Below, in pieces: positions 34,403 through 43,172 of a stretch of DNA of 64,000 bases; within the stretch, counting starts at the first letter, position 1, and the number at the start of each line of letters is the position of its first letter. This stretch comes from Flavobacterium urocaniciphilum (GTDB taxonomy: Bacteria; Bacteroidota; Bacteroidia; Flavobacteriales; Flavobacteriaceae), in NCBI RefSeq assembly GCF_900110615.1, contig NZ_FOEI01000002.1:1-64000 (forward strand). Reading direction: 5' to 3'. The notes under the pieces were generated by a model, which did not search any database, was not told the DNA's origin, and saw only the letters and a list, made by a program, of their open reading frames with translations. Made by a program: the position numbers and the translations under genes.

Positions 34403-35668
34403 ATGAACAAATTTCTTCTATCTATATTCGTTTTATTAATGACTTTAACAGTTTCTGCTCAAATTGATGAGAAAGAAAAGTTAGAGCAAAGAAAAGAGCA
34501 ATTACAAAAAGAATTGTCTGAAGCAAAAGCTAAACTTCAAAACGAAAAGAAAAAGGAAAAATCTGTTTTAAAAGAAATTGCTAGTCAAAACGAGCAAATC
34601 AAAATCAGTGAAAAAATCATTTCTACAATCGCTAAACAAGCTCGAATTTTAGATGATAATATTTATTTAACGCAATTGGAAATCAATAAGTTGAATAGAG
34701 ATTTGAAAATCATGAAAGAAGACTATGCTAAAATGATTGTAAAATCATATAAAAGTCGTTCTGAACAAAGTCGAATTATGTTTGTGTTGTCTTCAAATAG
34801 TTTCTTGCAAGCTTATAAACGTGTGCAATACATGAAACAATATGCAGGTTATAGAAAACGTCAAGCGGAAGAAATTAAAATAAAACAAGCTCGTTTAGGT
34901 GTTGCGGTTAACGAACTGCAAACGAATAAAAAAGAGAAAGAAGTGGTTATCGTGGAGCGAACAAAAATAAAAGCGGAACACGAAAAATTAAAGCAAGAAA
35001 AAGAGAAAACAGCCAAACTGATCCAAAAAGATAAGAAAAAAATAGCCGCTGAAATCGCTAAGATGGATAAAGAACGAAAAGCCATCGATAAGAAAATTAA
35101 AAAAATGATTGCAGATGCGATTGCTGCTGAAAATAAAAAACAAGCTGCTGCCAAAAAAGCTGCAGCTCAAAAAAATGGAACAACGGTTCCAGTAAAAACA
35201 GCGCCAGTTTCTTCAACAAAAATCGAATTAACACCTGAAGGAAAACTTGCTTCAGATAGCTTTAAAGCCAACAAAGGTAAATTACCTTGGCCAGTTGAAA
35301 AAGGATATATTTCTATGGGTTATGGAGATCAGCCACATCCCGAATATAATAACCTTGTGGTTCATAATAGTGGAATTGATATCACTACCGATGCTGGTTC
35401 TTCTGCTAGAGCTGTTTTTAACGGTGAGGTTTCTGGAGTTCAAGTTTCACAAACAACTAATTCATATACAGTTCTAGTACGTCATGGAGATTTCTTTACA
35501 GCGTATAGTAATTTAAGTAGTGTTTCAGTTTCTGTTGGACAAAAAGTTACTACCAAACAAGTTTTAGGGAAAATTAAAACGAATGCAAAAGGTTCTTCAG
35601 TATTAAAATTCGTTATCAATCAAAATACTACGGTACTGAATCCAAAAAGTTGGATTGCTCCGAAATAA
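34403..35668 (+). CDS. EnvC-like murein hydrolase activator (M23-type domain)
   Basis: The 421-residue exported protein has a signal peptide (about 1-19), a long coiled coil (about 22-255, highly Lys/Glu-rich), a short linker and a C-terminal LytM/M23 domain (about 290-418). The domain keeps the fold motifs VVHNSGIDITTDAGSSARAVF and RHGDFFTAYSNLS but the second His and the HxH site of active M23 peptidases are replaced (YSNLS, LKFVIN), as in EnvC, which only activates amidases. It probably controls septal peptidoglycan splitting. Terminator follows. Confidence 0.9.
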   Translation: MNKFLLSIFVLLMTLTVSAQIDEKEKLEQRKEQLQKELSEAKAKLQNEKKKEKSVLKEIASQNEQIKISEKIISTIAKQARILDDNIYLTQLEINKLNRDLKIMKEDYAKMIVKSYKSRSEQSRIMFVLSSNSFLQAYKRVQYMKQYAGYRKRQAEEIKIKQARLGVAVNELQTNKKEKEVVIVERTKIKAEHEKLKQEKEKTAKLIQKDKKKIAAEIAKMDKERKAIDKKIKKMIADAIAAENKKQAAAKKAAAQKNGTTVPVKTAPVSSTKIELTPEGKLASDSFKANKGKLPWPVEKGYISMGYGDQPHPEYNNLVVHNSGIDITTDAGSSARAVFNGEVSGVQVSQTTNSYTVLVRHGDFFTAYSNLSSVSVSVGQKVTTKQVLGKIKTNAKGSSVLKFVINQNTTVLNPKSWIAPK

Positions 35669-35688
35669 TATAAAAATCAATTATATCT

Positions 35689-35721
35689 AAACCTTTGTAA
35701 GAGCATTACAGAGGTTTTTTG
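35689..35721 (+). terminator. Terminator after EnvC-like gene
   Basis: AAACCTTTGTAA / TTACAGAGGTTT (one mismatch) with loop GAGCA is followed by a TTTTTT stretch and closes the dut-to-envC operon. Confidence 0.82.
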
Positions 35722-35780
35722 TTTTTGAGAAGTGTCTAAACACTTTGAGAAATATCTGTATTTATGTGTTTTAAAAAAAA

Positions 35781-35810
35781 TTCTAACTTCTAACTTCCAA
35801 CTTCTAACTT
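35781..35810. repeat. ACTTCTA heptamer array upstream of dusB
   Basis: About four tandem ACTTCTA/ACTTCCA units with a 7-bp period end in ACTT, in the same register as the array at 2044-2075. It directly precedes the dusB promoter. Confidence 0.85.
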
Positions 35811-35815
35811 TGTTT

Positions 35816-35823
35816 TATCTTTG
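35816..35823 (+). promoter_or_regulatory. -7 element of dusB promoter
   Basis: TATCTTTG is a perfect TAnnTTTG match 14 bases before the dusB start, giving a very short leader. Confidence 0.65.
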
Positions 35824-35837
35824 CACAAAATTAGAAT

Positions 35838-36833
35838 ATGCCAAAAATAGGAAATATCATTTTACCAGAACATCCATTATTACTTGCACCTATGGAAGAT
35901 GTGAGCGATCCGCCTTTTCGTAGATTGTGTAAAATGCATGGTGCTGATTTAATGTATTCTGAATTTATCTCTTCAGAAGGATTAATTCGTGATGCCATGA
36001 AAAGTAAAATGAAATTGGATATTTTCGATTATGAACGTCCTGTGGGTATTCAAATTTTTGGTGGCGACGAAGAAGCAATGGAAATGTCTGCTAAAATTGT
36101 AGATACGGTTCAGCCTGATTTAGTGGACATTAATTTTGGTTGTCCTGTTAAAAAAGTGGTTTGTAAAGGTGCTGGTGCTGGAGTATTGAAAGATGTAGAT
36201 TTAATGATCCGATTAACCAAAGCAGTTATCAAAGGAACTAGTTTACCAGTTACGGTTAAAACACGTTTAGGTTGGGACGAATCTTCTATAAATATTGATG
36301 AAGTTGCTGAACGTTTGCAAGATATCGGCGTGCAAGCATTAACGGTTCATGCAAGAACGCGTGCGCAAATGTATAAAGGACATTCTGATTGGACGCATAT
36401 TGAACGCATCAAAAATAATCCTCGAATTTCTATGCCAATTTTCGGAAATGGCGATATCGATTCGGCTGAAAAAGCATTAGAATATAAAAATAGATTTGGT
36501 TTAGATGGAATGATGATTGGTCGTGCTGCGATTGGTTATCCATGGATTTTTAACGAAATCAAACATTTCTTCAAAACAGGTGAAAAATTAGCACCGCCAA
36601 CTGTTGCCGATCGAGTAGAAGCCGCTCAAAATCATTTAATCTGGTCGATGGAATGGAAAGGTGAACGCGTTGGTATTGTTGAAATGAGACGTCATTATAC
36701 CAATTACTTCAAAGGTATTCACGGTTTTAAAGAATACAAACAAAAATTAGTGACTACTGACGGACACAACGAATTATTTGAAATCTTTAATCAAATTCGT
36801 GAAGTGTATGCAAATTACGAGCATCAGGTTTAA
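35838..36833 (+). CDS. dusB: tRNA-dihydrouridine synthase
   Basis: This FMN-dependent enzyme reduces specific uridines in the tRNA D-loop. The 331-residue protein has APMEDVSDPPFRRLC at the N terminus, VDINFGCPVKKVVCKGAGA with the catalytic cysteine, VKTRLGWD, HARTRAQMYKGHSDW, FGNGDI and MIGRAAIGYPWIF, all hallmark segments of DusB. Length matches the family. The bacteroidete form is usually called dusB; the exact uridine position modified is not known here. Confidence 0.95.
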   Translation: MPKIGNIILPEHPLLLAPMEDVSDPPFRRLCKMHGADLMYSEFISSEGLIRDAMKSKMKLDIFDYERPVGIQIFGGDEEAMEMSAKIVDTVQPDLVDINFGCPVKKVVCKGAGAGVLKDVDLMIRLTKAVIKGTSLPVTVKTRLGWDESSINIDEVAERLQDIGVQALTVHARTRAQMYKGHSDWTHIERIKNNPRISMPIFGNGDIDSAEKALEYKNRFGLDGMMIGRAAIGYPWIFNEIKHFFKTGEKLAPPTVADRVEAAQNHLIWSMEWKGERVGIVEMRRHYTNYFKGIHGFKEYKQKLVTTDGHNELFEIFNQIREVYANYEHQV

Positions 36834-36959
36834 TTATTTGTTTTTCAGATTCTTGTTAGTCTAACAAACATACTGTCATGGATTATTAAATTCATGAAGA
36901 ATATTTTGCATTGTTCAGTGTGATAAAATTTAGTAACTTTCCATTTTAAAATTCGCAAA

Positions 36960-37919
36960 ATGCAAAATCTTTCTGCCGTAAAAATACTTCATTTAGATAC
37001 TAATCATACTTTACTTTGGGAACAATTAGAACAAGCTGGTTTTACAAACGAAGCCGATTTTATTTCTACCAAACAAGAAGTAGAAAACAAAATTGAAAAC
37101 TATCACGGAATTGTTATCCGTAGCCGTTTTAAAATTGATGCTAACTTTATCGATAAAGCCAAAAATTTACAATTTATTGCGCGTGTAGGTGCAGGTTTAG
37201 AAAGTATTGATTGCGATTATGCGCTGAGTAAGAATATCAATTTAATTGCTGCTCCTGAAGGAAATCGAAATGCGGTAGGTGAACATGCTTTGGGGATGAT
37301 TTTGTCGCTTTTTAATAAATTGAATAATGCAGATAAGGAAGTTAAATCCGGACATTGGAATCGTGAAAGTAATCGTGGATCCGAATTAGATGGTAAAACG
37401 GTCGGAATTATTGGATATGGTAATATGGGTAAATCTTTTGCCAAAAAATTACGTGGTTTTGAGGTAGAAGTATTGTGTTATGATATCTTACCAAATGTGG
37501 GTGATGAAAATGCAAAGCAAGTTTCTTTACATGAATTACAGCAAAAAGCGGATGTATTAAGTTTACATATTCCTTGGACACCTGAAACGGATAAGATGGT
37601 AAATGCAGAATTTATCAATCAGTTTGAAAAACCATTTTGGTTTATTAATACTGCAAGAGGAAAAAGTGTTGTCACAGCTGATTTGGTTGCAGCATTACAA
37701 TCGGGTAAAGTTTTAGGTGCTGGATTAGATGTTTTAGAATATGAAAAATTATCTTTTGAAACTCTTTTTGAAGGTGAAAAACCTAAAGCATTCGAATATT
37801 TATTACAAGCTAATAATGTGTTGTTAACACCACATATTGCAGGTTGGACATTCGAAAGCAAAGAAAAGTTAGCACAAGTAATTGTTGATAAAATTTTAAA
37901 AATGTATCGAACAACGTAA
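36960..37919 (+). CDS. D-isomer 2-hydroxyacid dehydrogenase
   Basis: The 319-residue NAD-dependent oxidoreductase has the substrate-binding arginine in ARVGAGLESID, the Rossmann loop VGIIGYGNMGKSFAKKL (about 145-161), INTARGKSVV and the catalytic LTPHIAGWT (His). It resembles phosphoglycerate dehydrogenases without the C-terminal ACT domain, and SerC is not adjacent, so the substrate could be phosphoglycerate or another 2-hydroxyacid. The gap before it holds the perfect inverted repeat TTGTTAG / CTAACAA at 36855-36869. Confidence 0.9.
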   Translation: MQNLSAVKILHLDTNHTLLWEQLEQAGFTNEADFISTKQEVENKIENYHGIVIRSRFKIDANFIDKAKNLQFIARVGAGLESIDCDYALSKNINLIAAPEGNRNAVGEHALGMILSLFNKLNNADKEVKSGHWNRESNRGSELDGKTVGIIGYGNMGKSFAKKLRGFEVEVLCYDILPNVGDENAKQVSLHELQQKADVLSLHIPWTPETDKMVNAEFINQFEKPFWFINTARGKSVVTADLVAALQSGKVLGAGLDVLEYEKLSFETLFEGEKPKAFEYLLQANNVLLTPHIAGWTFESKEKLAQVIVDKILKMYRTT

Positions 37920-37939
37920 ATTTCTTACAAATCATTTTA

Positions 37940-37947
37940 TATATTTG
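37940..37947 (+). promoter_or_regulatory. -7 element of DUF4234 gene
   Basis: TATATTTG matches TAnnTTTG and lies 64 bases before the start, giving a leader of about 60 bases. Confidence 0.55.
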
Positions 37948-38011
37948 AAATTGTAACAAAAACAAAAAATATTCAACTAATTACTAAACTAAAAACTAAA
38001 ACTTTTAAATT

Positions 38012-38398
38012 ATGAATGAAGTTACTAATCAAGAAGAATGGAATAATCCAAAACCAACTATTCCTGTATTTAAAGTAGATCCTGTTATGGTCTTAATTTT
38101 CGGAATTTTGACATGTGGATTATATTTAATTTATTGGAATATTAAAGCTGCCGAAGTAATGAATGCAGTTTCAGGTAAAGAAGTTATTTCTTCACCAGTT
38201 GCTATTTTAGCAGGTTGTTGTATGCCTATTAATTTATATTATTACTGGGTTGCTGGTAAAGAAGCTTTACCAAAAATTTACCAATTAACAGGTCAGCCAC
38301 AAAAAGACGAATCTGTTTTGTTAATGGTATTAGGGTTTTTCTTTCCAATGGTATCTGCAATGATTATTCAAGGTGATATTAACAAATTATACAATTAA
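38012..38398 (+). CDS. DUF4234-type small membrane protein
   Basis: The 128-residue protein has a soluble N terminus (about 1-25) followed by about three membrane helices. The segment VLIFGILTCGLYLIYWNIKAAEVMN is the hallmark of DUF4234 proteins (LTxGLYxIYW). Its end overlaps the next gene by 26 bases in another frame. A transport or sensor role is possible; none is visible. Confidence 0.82.
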   Translation: MNEVTNQEEWNNPKPTIPVFKVDPVMVLIFGILTCGLYLIYWNIKAAEVMNAVSGKEVISSPVAILAGCCMPINLYYYWVAGKEALPKIYQLTGQPQKDESVLLMVLGFFFPMVSAMIIQGDINKLYN

Positions 38399-38834
38399 AC
38401 CTTTTATAAAAAATAGAATATATGGAATAATCGGTGTGCTCGTTACGCTGATTGTTCCATTTTTTATTGGTCAAAATAACACTGGAAATTTAGATAACGA
38501 ACAATCTTTTTGCCCGTTTAAAATGCTTACCGGATTTCCTTGTCCGGGTTGCGGAATCACAAAATCATTGGTATATTTCTATGAAGGTGATCTTTCCAGA
38601 AGTTTATACCATCATTTATTCGGACCTTTTTTTGTCCTTTTTTGTCTGTTGGTTTTAGGAAAACTTATTGCAGAAATTATTTATCAAAAACCTTTTTTTG
38701 ATAAAATCTTTTACAGCATGAAACTCGCTTATGTAATGGGAATACTATTAGGAACGTATCATTTAATACGCCTGTTTTTCTATATTAAAGAACACAATAT
38801 GGATAGTATTTTAAAACAATCCATTTGGCAATAA
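38373..38834 (+). CDS. DUF2752 membrane protein
   Basis: The 153-residue protein has the DUF2752 motif CPFKMLTGFPCPGCGITKSL (about residues 47-66), in which three cysteines (CPFK, CPGCG) form a likely redox or metal site, flanked by about three membrane helices. It starts with GTG inside the preceding gene; no ATG gives the same coverage of the first helix. Members commonly pair with other small membrane proteins; their role is unknown. It ends against the convergent olsF-type gene with no gap. Confidence 0.85.
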   Translation: MILTNYTIKPFIKNRIYGIIGVLVTLIVPFFIGQNNTGNLDNEQSFCPFKMLTGFPCPGCGITKSLVYFYEGDLSRSLYHHLFGPFFVLFCLLVLGKLIAEIIYQKPFFDKIFYSMKLAYVMGILLGTYHLIRLFFYIKEHNMDSILKQSIWQ

Positions 38835-40628
38835 TTACCCTTTGTGTTTTCTTTCTAATTCTGCTTGAAATTCTTCCATTACTGGTTTAACAGTACTTTC
38901 CGGAATATCCGAAATTTTAATATACATCAATCCGTCAATGGCGTTGTTAAACATTGGGTCAACGTTAAATGCAACCACACGTGCGTTTTGCTTAATGTAT
39001 TTTTTTATTAATACTGGTAAACGTAATGTTCCTGGTTCGATTTCATCAATAATTTTATCGAATTTATTCAAATCAGCTTCCGCTTCATTAAATACGAAAT
39101 CTTTATCAGCATCTTTTAATTGTACTTTATACGCTGTTTTTGGTTTGATGTACTGTGCAATCCAAGGATCGTAATAATGAGATTTCATGAACTCAATCAT
39201 TAACGATTTTGAAAACTCTGTAAACTGATTACTGATACTTACACCACCAATTAAATACTTGTGTTCTGGATAATGTAAAGTTGTATGAACAATTCCTTTC
39301 CAAAGTAAAAACAATGGCATCGGTTTTTGTTGGTATTCTGAAATGATAAAGGCACGGCCCATTTCTATAGACTGACTCATCATGTCATTTAGTTCTGGTT
39401 CAAATTTGAATAATTCATTCAAATAAAATCCTTCTAAACCATATTTTGGAAATATCTTAGAACCAAATCCCATTCTATATGCACCTGCAATCATTTGTGC
39501 GTCATCATCCCATAAAAACATATGGTGATAATATTGATCGTATTTGTCTAAATCAATCGCTTCATTCGTTCCTTCACCAACTTCTCTAAATGTAATTTCA
39601 CGTAAACGTCCAATTTCATGTAAAATATTTGGAATTTTTTCAGCGGTTACTAAAAAGACTCTATAGTTTTTACTTTGTAATAACTGGTAATCGCCTTCTT
39701 TTAGAAAATTAATTTCTTCTAAAATCTGATCATGATTAGCCGGTTTTACAATTTGTTTTGGCGGTTTAGTTGAAGTGAATTTAGGAAAAGCCAATTGTGG
39801 TTTTTCTGGTTCAAAAGAATTAGAAAGCATGTAGGTTTTCTTTCTTAAGAATTCACCAAATTCTGGAATACTTTCGTGTTCATTTAATTCGCTAACCGGA
39901 ATTGGTTTTCCAATACGAACTTTAATTACTCTATTTTTCTGTGTTAATAATTCGCTAGGTAATTTAGCTGTACGAAGAGTGTCGTTTAACTTTGATAGAG
40001 TGTAAAATAATTTACTGTTTTGAGCGTGAAAATATATTGGAACAACCGGAACTTTTGCTTTTTTAATGATTTTTAAAGCGCCTTCTTCCCAAGGTTTGTC
40101 AACAATTAATTTCCCATCTTTATAGGTCGAAACTTCACCAGCTGGGAAAATACCTAATGGTTTTCCATCGCTTAAATGACGTAATGTTTCTTTAATTCCA
40201 ATAACACTAGATTTAGCATCTTTATGATTTTCAAACGGATTAACCGGCATAATGTACGGCTTCATCGGTTCGATGCGGTGCAATAAAAAGTTGGCAATTA
40301 TTTTGAAATTTGGTTCACGTTCCAACATTAATTTCAATAATAAAATACCATCAATTCCTCCTAATGGATGATTTGAAATAGTTATGTAAGCACCATCTTT
40401 AGGTAAACGTTTTAAATCTTCTTCAGGGATTTCAAATTTAATTTGAAACTCATCTAAAATCGCATTTAAAAACTCAACGTCACTTAAGTGTTTATTTCTA
40501 TTGTAGATTTTATTCAATGTAGAGATTTTAAGTACTTTCATGAGTAACCACCCAGAAAAAGTTCCTAAAAAACCGTATTTGTCCGTATTTATTGCTTTGG
40601 CTACTTCTTTTGCAGTAACTAATCCCAT
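38835..40628 (-). CDS. olsF: OlsF-type bifunctional acyltransferase (ornithine lipid synthesis)
   Basis: The 597-residue protein fuses two acyltransferase domains. The N-terminal half (about 60-290) is PlsC-like with SNHPLGGIDGILL (the HxD box, here HX5D rather than HX4D) and GIFPAGEVSTY. The C-terminal half (about 310-580) resembles OlsB N-acyltransferases, with EVGEGTNEAIDLDKYDQYYHH and LEGFYLNELFKFEP. OlsF of Flavobacterium johnsoniae and Serratia performs both acylations of ornithine to make ornithine lipids. This matches in layout and length; a glycine-lipid substrate is a possible alternative. It has its own promoter upstream. Confidence 0.85.
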   Translation of the reverse strand: MGLVTAKEVAKAINTDKYGFLGTFSGWLLMKVLKISTLNKIYNRNKHLSDVEFLNAILDEFQIKFEIPEEDLKRLPKDGAYITISNHPLGGIDGILLLKLMLEREPNFKIIANFLLHRIEPMKPYIMPVNPFENHKDAKSSVIGIKETLRHLSDGKPLGIFPAGEVSTYKDGKLIVDKPWEEGALKIIKKAKVPVVPIYFHAQNSKLFYTLSKLNDTLRTAKLPSELLTQKNRVIKVRIGKPIPVSELNEHESIPEFGEFLRKKTYMLSNSFEPEKPQLAFPKFTSTKPPKQIVKPANHDQILEEINFLKEGDYQLLQSKNYRVFLVTAEKIPNILHEIGRLREITFREVGEGTNEAIDLDKYDQYYHHMFLWDDDAQMIAGAYRMGFGSKIFPKYGLEGFYLNELFKFEPELNDMMSQSIEMGRAFIISEYQQKPMPLFLLWKGIVHTTLHYPEHKYLIGGVSISNQFTEFSKSLMIEFMKSHYYDPWIAQYIKPKTAYKVQLKDADKDFVFNEAEADLNKFDKIIDEIEPGTLRLPVLIKKYIKQNARVVAFNVDPMFNNAIDGLMYIKISDIPESTVKPVMEEFQAELERKHKG

Positions 40629-40651
40629 TTATCTATGTTTTGAGCAAGTAA

Positions 40652-40659
40652 CAAAGATA
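40652..40659 (-). promoter_or_regulatory. -7 element of olsF promoter
   Basis: The minus strand reads TATCTTTG, a perfect TAnnTTTG, 23 bases before the start. Confidence 0.65.
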
Positions 40660-40793
40660 ACAATTCTTATTAATTTTTGGTTATGAAAATGTAACAATCA
40701 CAAATAATTATTGATTTATGTAATTTATATTTTTGATATTGAATTATTTATAAAATAGTGGATTTTATAGCAGTTTTTATAAAAAAGTTTTTC

Positions 40794-40801
40794 TATTTTT
40801 G
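40794..40801 (+). promoter_or_regulatory. -7 element of xth promoter
   Basis: TATTTTTG matches TAnnTTTG, 21 bases before the exonuclease III start. Confidence 0.6.
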
Positions 40802-40822
40802 AGAAATTAGAATGAAAATGGA

Positions 40823-41587
40823 ATGAAGATTATTTCTTATAACGTTAACGGAATTAGAGCGGCAATTACAAAAGGTTTTATTGAATGGTTACAAAGTGCC
40901 AGTCCTGATGTAATCTGTTTGCAAGAAATTAAAGCCACTGAAGATCAAATACCAGTTGAAGATCTTAAAGCAGCGGGTTATCCGTATCAATATTATTATC
41001 CAGCACAAAAAAAAGGATATAGTGGTGTAGCCGTTTTGTGTAAAAACAAACCGAATAATGTGGTGTTCGGAACTGGAATTGAATCTATGGATTCTGAAGG
41101 TAGAAATTTGCGTGTAGATTTCGATCATATTTCTGTAATGAGTATGTATTTACCTTCGGGAACCAATAATGATAGATTGGGTTACAAATTCAATTACATG
41201 GATGAAATTCAGGATTATATTGTGAATTTACGAAGAGAATTACCTCATTTAGTTGTCTGTGGAGATTATAATATTTGTCATGAAGCTATCGACATTCACA
41301 ATCCAAAAGGAAATGAAAAAACCTCTGGATTTTTACCTGAAGAACGTGCTTGGCTAGACGGATTTATGAAAACAGGAATGATTGATTCTTTCCGTCATTT
41401 GAATAAAGAACCGCATAATTATAGTTGGTGGAGTTATCGTGCTAATGCCAGAAATAATAACAAAGGTTGGAGAATCGATTATTGTTTAGTTGCCGAACCT
41501 TTAAAAGATAATATTAAAAGAGCTTTAATTTTACCAGAAGCCAAACATTCAGACCATTGTCCGGTTTATGTGGAAATGGAATTTTAA
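40823..41587 (+). CDS. xth: Exodeoxyribonuclease III
   Basis: Xth is an AP endonuclease and 3' exonuclease of base-excision repair. The 254-residue endonuclease/exonuclease/phosphatase-fold protein has SYNVNGIRAAITKGF, CLQEIKATEDQIP (metal-binding Glu), VCGDYNICHEAIDIHNPKG, WRIDYCLV and the catalytic SDHCPVYVE. It is divergent from olsF. An ATG lies 12 bases upstream (MKME...) as an alternative, but MKIISYNVNG is the family start. Confidence 0.95.
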   Translation: MKIISYNVNGIRAAITKGFIEWLQSASPDVICLQEIKATEDQIPVEDLKAAGYPYQYYYPAQKKGYSGVAVLCKNKPNNVVFGTGIESMDSEGRNLRVDFDHISVMSMYLPSGTNNDRLGYKFNYMDEIQDYIVNLRRELPHLVVCGDYNICHEAIDIHNPKGNEKTSGFLPEERAWLDGFMKTGMIDSFRHLNKEPHNYSWWSYRANARNNNKGWRIDYCLVAEPLKDNIKRALILPEAKHSDHCPVYVEMEF

Positions 41588-41642
41588 CTAATAAAATACA
41601 ACCAAAAACTAAAAATAAACGTCTATTATAAAAACGAAAATT

Positions 41643-42608
41643 ATGATAAGAAAAGTAGGATTAGCAGTAGTAGTATTAGCCATGACAACTTCATGTGTTT
41701 CTAAAAAAATCTACCAAGACTTAGAAAATAAATTTGCCGATTTAAAGAAAGAAAGAAATGCGTTGGCAGATGAAAATGATGTATTGAAAACAGAAAACGG
41801 AACGTTAAAAACCGATTTAGATAAATACAAATCTGAAGCAGAAAAATTAAAAGCTGAAAGAGATAAATTAGCTGCTGATTATGCGGCTACAAAAAAGAGT
41901 TTAGACAATTTAAAAACAGCTTATGCGGCTCTTGAAAAAGATAGTAATGATGCTTTAGATGCTAATATTGCGAAAAACCGTCAGTTATTGGCTGAGTTAG
42001 AAGCAAAGCAAAAAGAAATGGCTGCTGAGCAAGACAAATTAAACAAACTAAAAGCTGATTTATTAAAATCTTCTACTCGATTAGCGGAATTAGAAAAAAT
42101 CATGGCTGATAAAGAAGCAGCTTTGAAAAAATTAAGAGAAACTTTATCTAAATCGTTAAAAGCATTCGAAGGAAAAGGTTTAACAGTTACTGAAAAGGAT
42201 GGAAAAGTTTATGTTTCTATGGAAAATAAATTATTATTCAATTCTGGAAGTTATGCCGTAAACGAAGAAGGTAAAAAAGCAGTTGATTTAGTAGGTAAAG
42301 TTTTAGGTGATAATCCAGATTTATCAGTTTTAATTGAAGGACACACGGATAATGATAAGATCATGGGAACTTTAGCAGGTGGAATTGAAAACAACTGGGA
42401 TTTATCAACAAAACGTGCTACTGCCATTGTAAATATCTTAACAGCGAATCCGAAAGTAAACAAAGCTAATTTAACGGCTGCAGGTAGAAGTGAATTTGCG
42501 CCATTATTAAGCAATGATACCGCAGAAGGGAAAGCTAAAAACAGAAGAATTGAAATTATTTTAACACCAAAATTAGACGAATTGTCTAAGTTGTTAAACG
42601 AAATTTAA
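41643..42608 (+). CDS. OmpA-family lipoprotein with coiled coil
   Basis: The 321-residue protein has a lipoprotein signal (Cys18 in TTSCVSKK), a long coiled coil (about 22-175, heptad-like Lys/Glu/Leu) and a C-terminal OmpA-like peptidoglycan-binding domain (about 190-315) with LIEGHTDNDKI, NWDLSTKRATAIVNIL, LTAAGRSEFAP and NRRIEIILTP. It would tether the outer membrane to peptidoglycan in the manner of Pal or a spacer lipoprotein. Single-gene unit with its own terminator. Confidence 0.92.
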   Translation: MIRKVGLAVVVLAMTTSCVSKKIYQDLENKFADLKKERNALADENDVLKTENGTLKTDLDKYKSEAEKLKAERDKLAADYAATKKSLDNLKTAYAALEKDSNDALDANIAKNRQLLAELEAKQKEMAAEQDKLNKLKADLLKSSTRLAELEKIMADKEAALKKLRETLSKSLKAFEGKGLTVTEKDGKVYVSMENKLLFNSGSYAVNEEGKKAVDLVGKVLGDNPDLSVLIEGHTDNDKIMGTLAGGIENNWDLSTKRATAIVNILTANPKVNKANLTAAGRSEFAPLLSNDTAEGKAKNRRIEIILTPKLDELSKLLNEI

Positions 42609-42628
42609 TATTCAAATTATAACGAATC

Positions 42629-42662
42629 AAACCTAACAATTTTTAGTTGTTAGGTTTTTTTA
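42629..42662 (+). terminator. Terminator after OmpA-like gene
   Basis: AAACCTAACAA / TTGTTAGGTTT with loop TTTTTAG and a following T-run forms an intrinsic terminator. Confidence 0.88.
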
Positions 42663-42674
42663 ATTCATGTAATT

Positions 42675-43130
42675 ATGACTAATCTAAATACTTTATTAGT
42701 TCAGCTAGAAAACCATATTCCTAATATAGAAAAAACCAATTCAAAAATTTCAAACAGTACCATTGGTTGGCAAATAGACCATTGTTTGATGGTAATAAAT
42801 GGAGTTATTGGTCAGTTAGCAAAATCAAATCCTGCAGATTTTAAACCAAAATGGGGTTTTTATAAATGGTTAATTTTTACTACGGGATCTATTCCAAGAG
42901 GAAAAGTAAGAGCGCCAAAAGTTGTTACACCAGTTGAAATTGCTTCAGCAGAAGATTTAAAATCGAAACTCGAGTTTACTAAAAACAACCTTAAGCAATT
43001 CAATGAATTACAGGCAACGTCTTTTTTTAATCATCCAATTTTTGGAAATTTGAATGTGAAGCAATCTGAAAAATTTTTAGCGATTCATACCCAACATCAT
43101 TTGAAAATTATTGAAGATATTTTGAAATAA
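42675..43130 (+). CDS. DUF1569 (DinB-like) protein
   Basis: The 151-residue protein resembles the DinB/DUF1569 four-helix family. Conserved are the early helix GWQIDHCLMVINGVI (His as probable metal ligand), PRGKVRAPKVVTP, and the C-terminal HPIFGNLNVKQSEKFLAIHTQHHLKIIEDI with two further histidines. The fold usually binds a divalent metal and some members are thiol transferases; the substrate is unknown. It starts 13 bases after a terminator and ends at a bidirectional one, so it is a single-gene unit. Confidence 0.88.
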   Translation: MTNLNTLLVQLENHIPNIEKTNSKISNSTIGWQIDHCLMVINGVIGQLAKSNPADFKPKWGFYKWLIFTTGSIPRGKVRAPKVVTPVEIASAEDLKSKLEFTKNNLKQFNELQATSFFNHPIFGNLNVKQSEKFLAIHTQHHLKIIEDILK

Positions 43131-43143
43131 TTTATGTTATAAT

Positions 43144-43172
43144 AAAAAAAGCTCCAAATGGAGCTTTTTTTA
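43144..43172. terminator. Bidirectional terminator
   Basis: AAAAAAAGCTCC / GGAGCTTTTTTT around AAAT serves both the DUF1569 gene and the convergent scramblase-like gene, whose stop codon lies at its edge. Confidence 0.88.

Noticed and set aside
36855..36869. TTGTTAG / CTAACAA inverted repeat considered as terminator after dusB
   Set aside because: The stem is short, has a one-base tip and no T-run follows. An operator is possible but no regulator is nearby.
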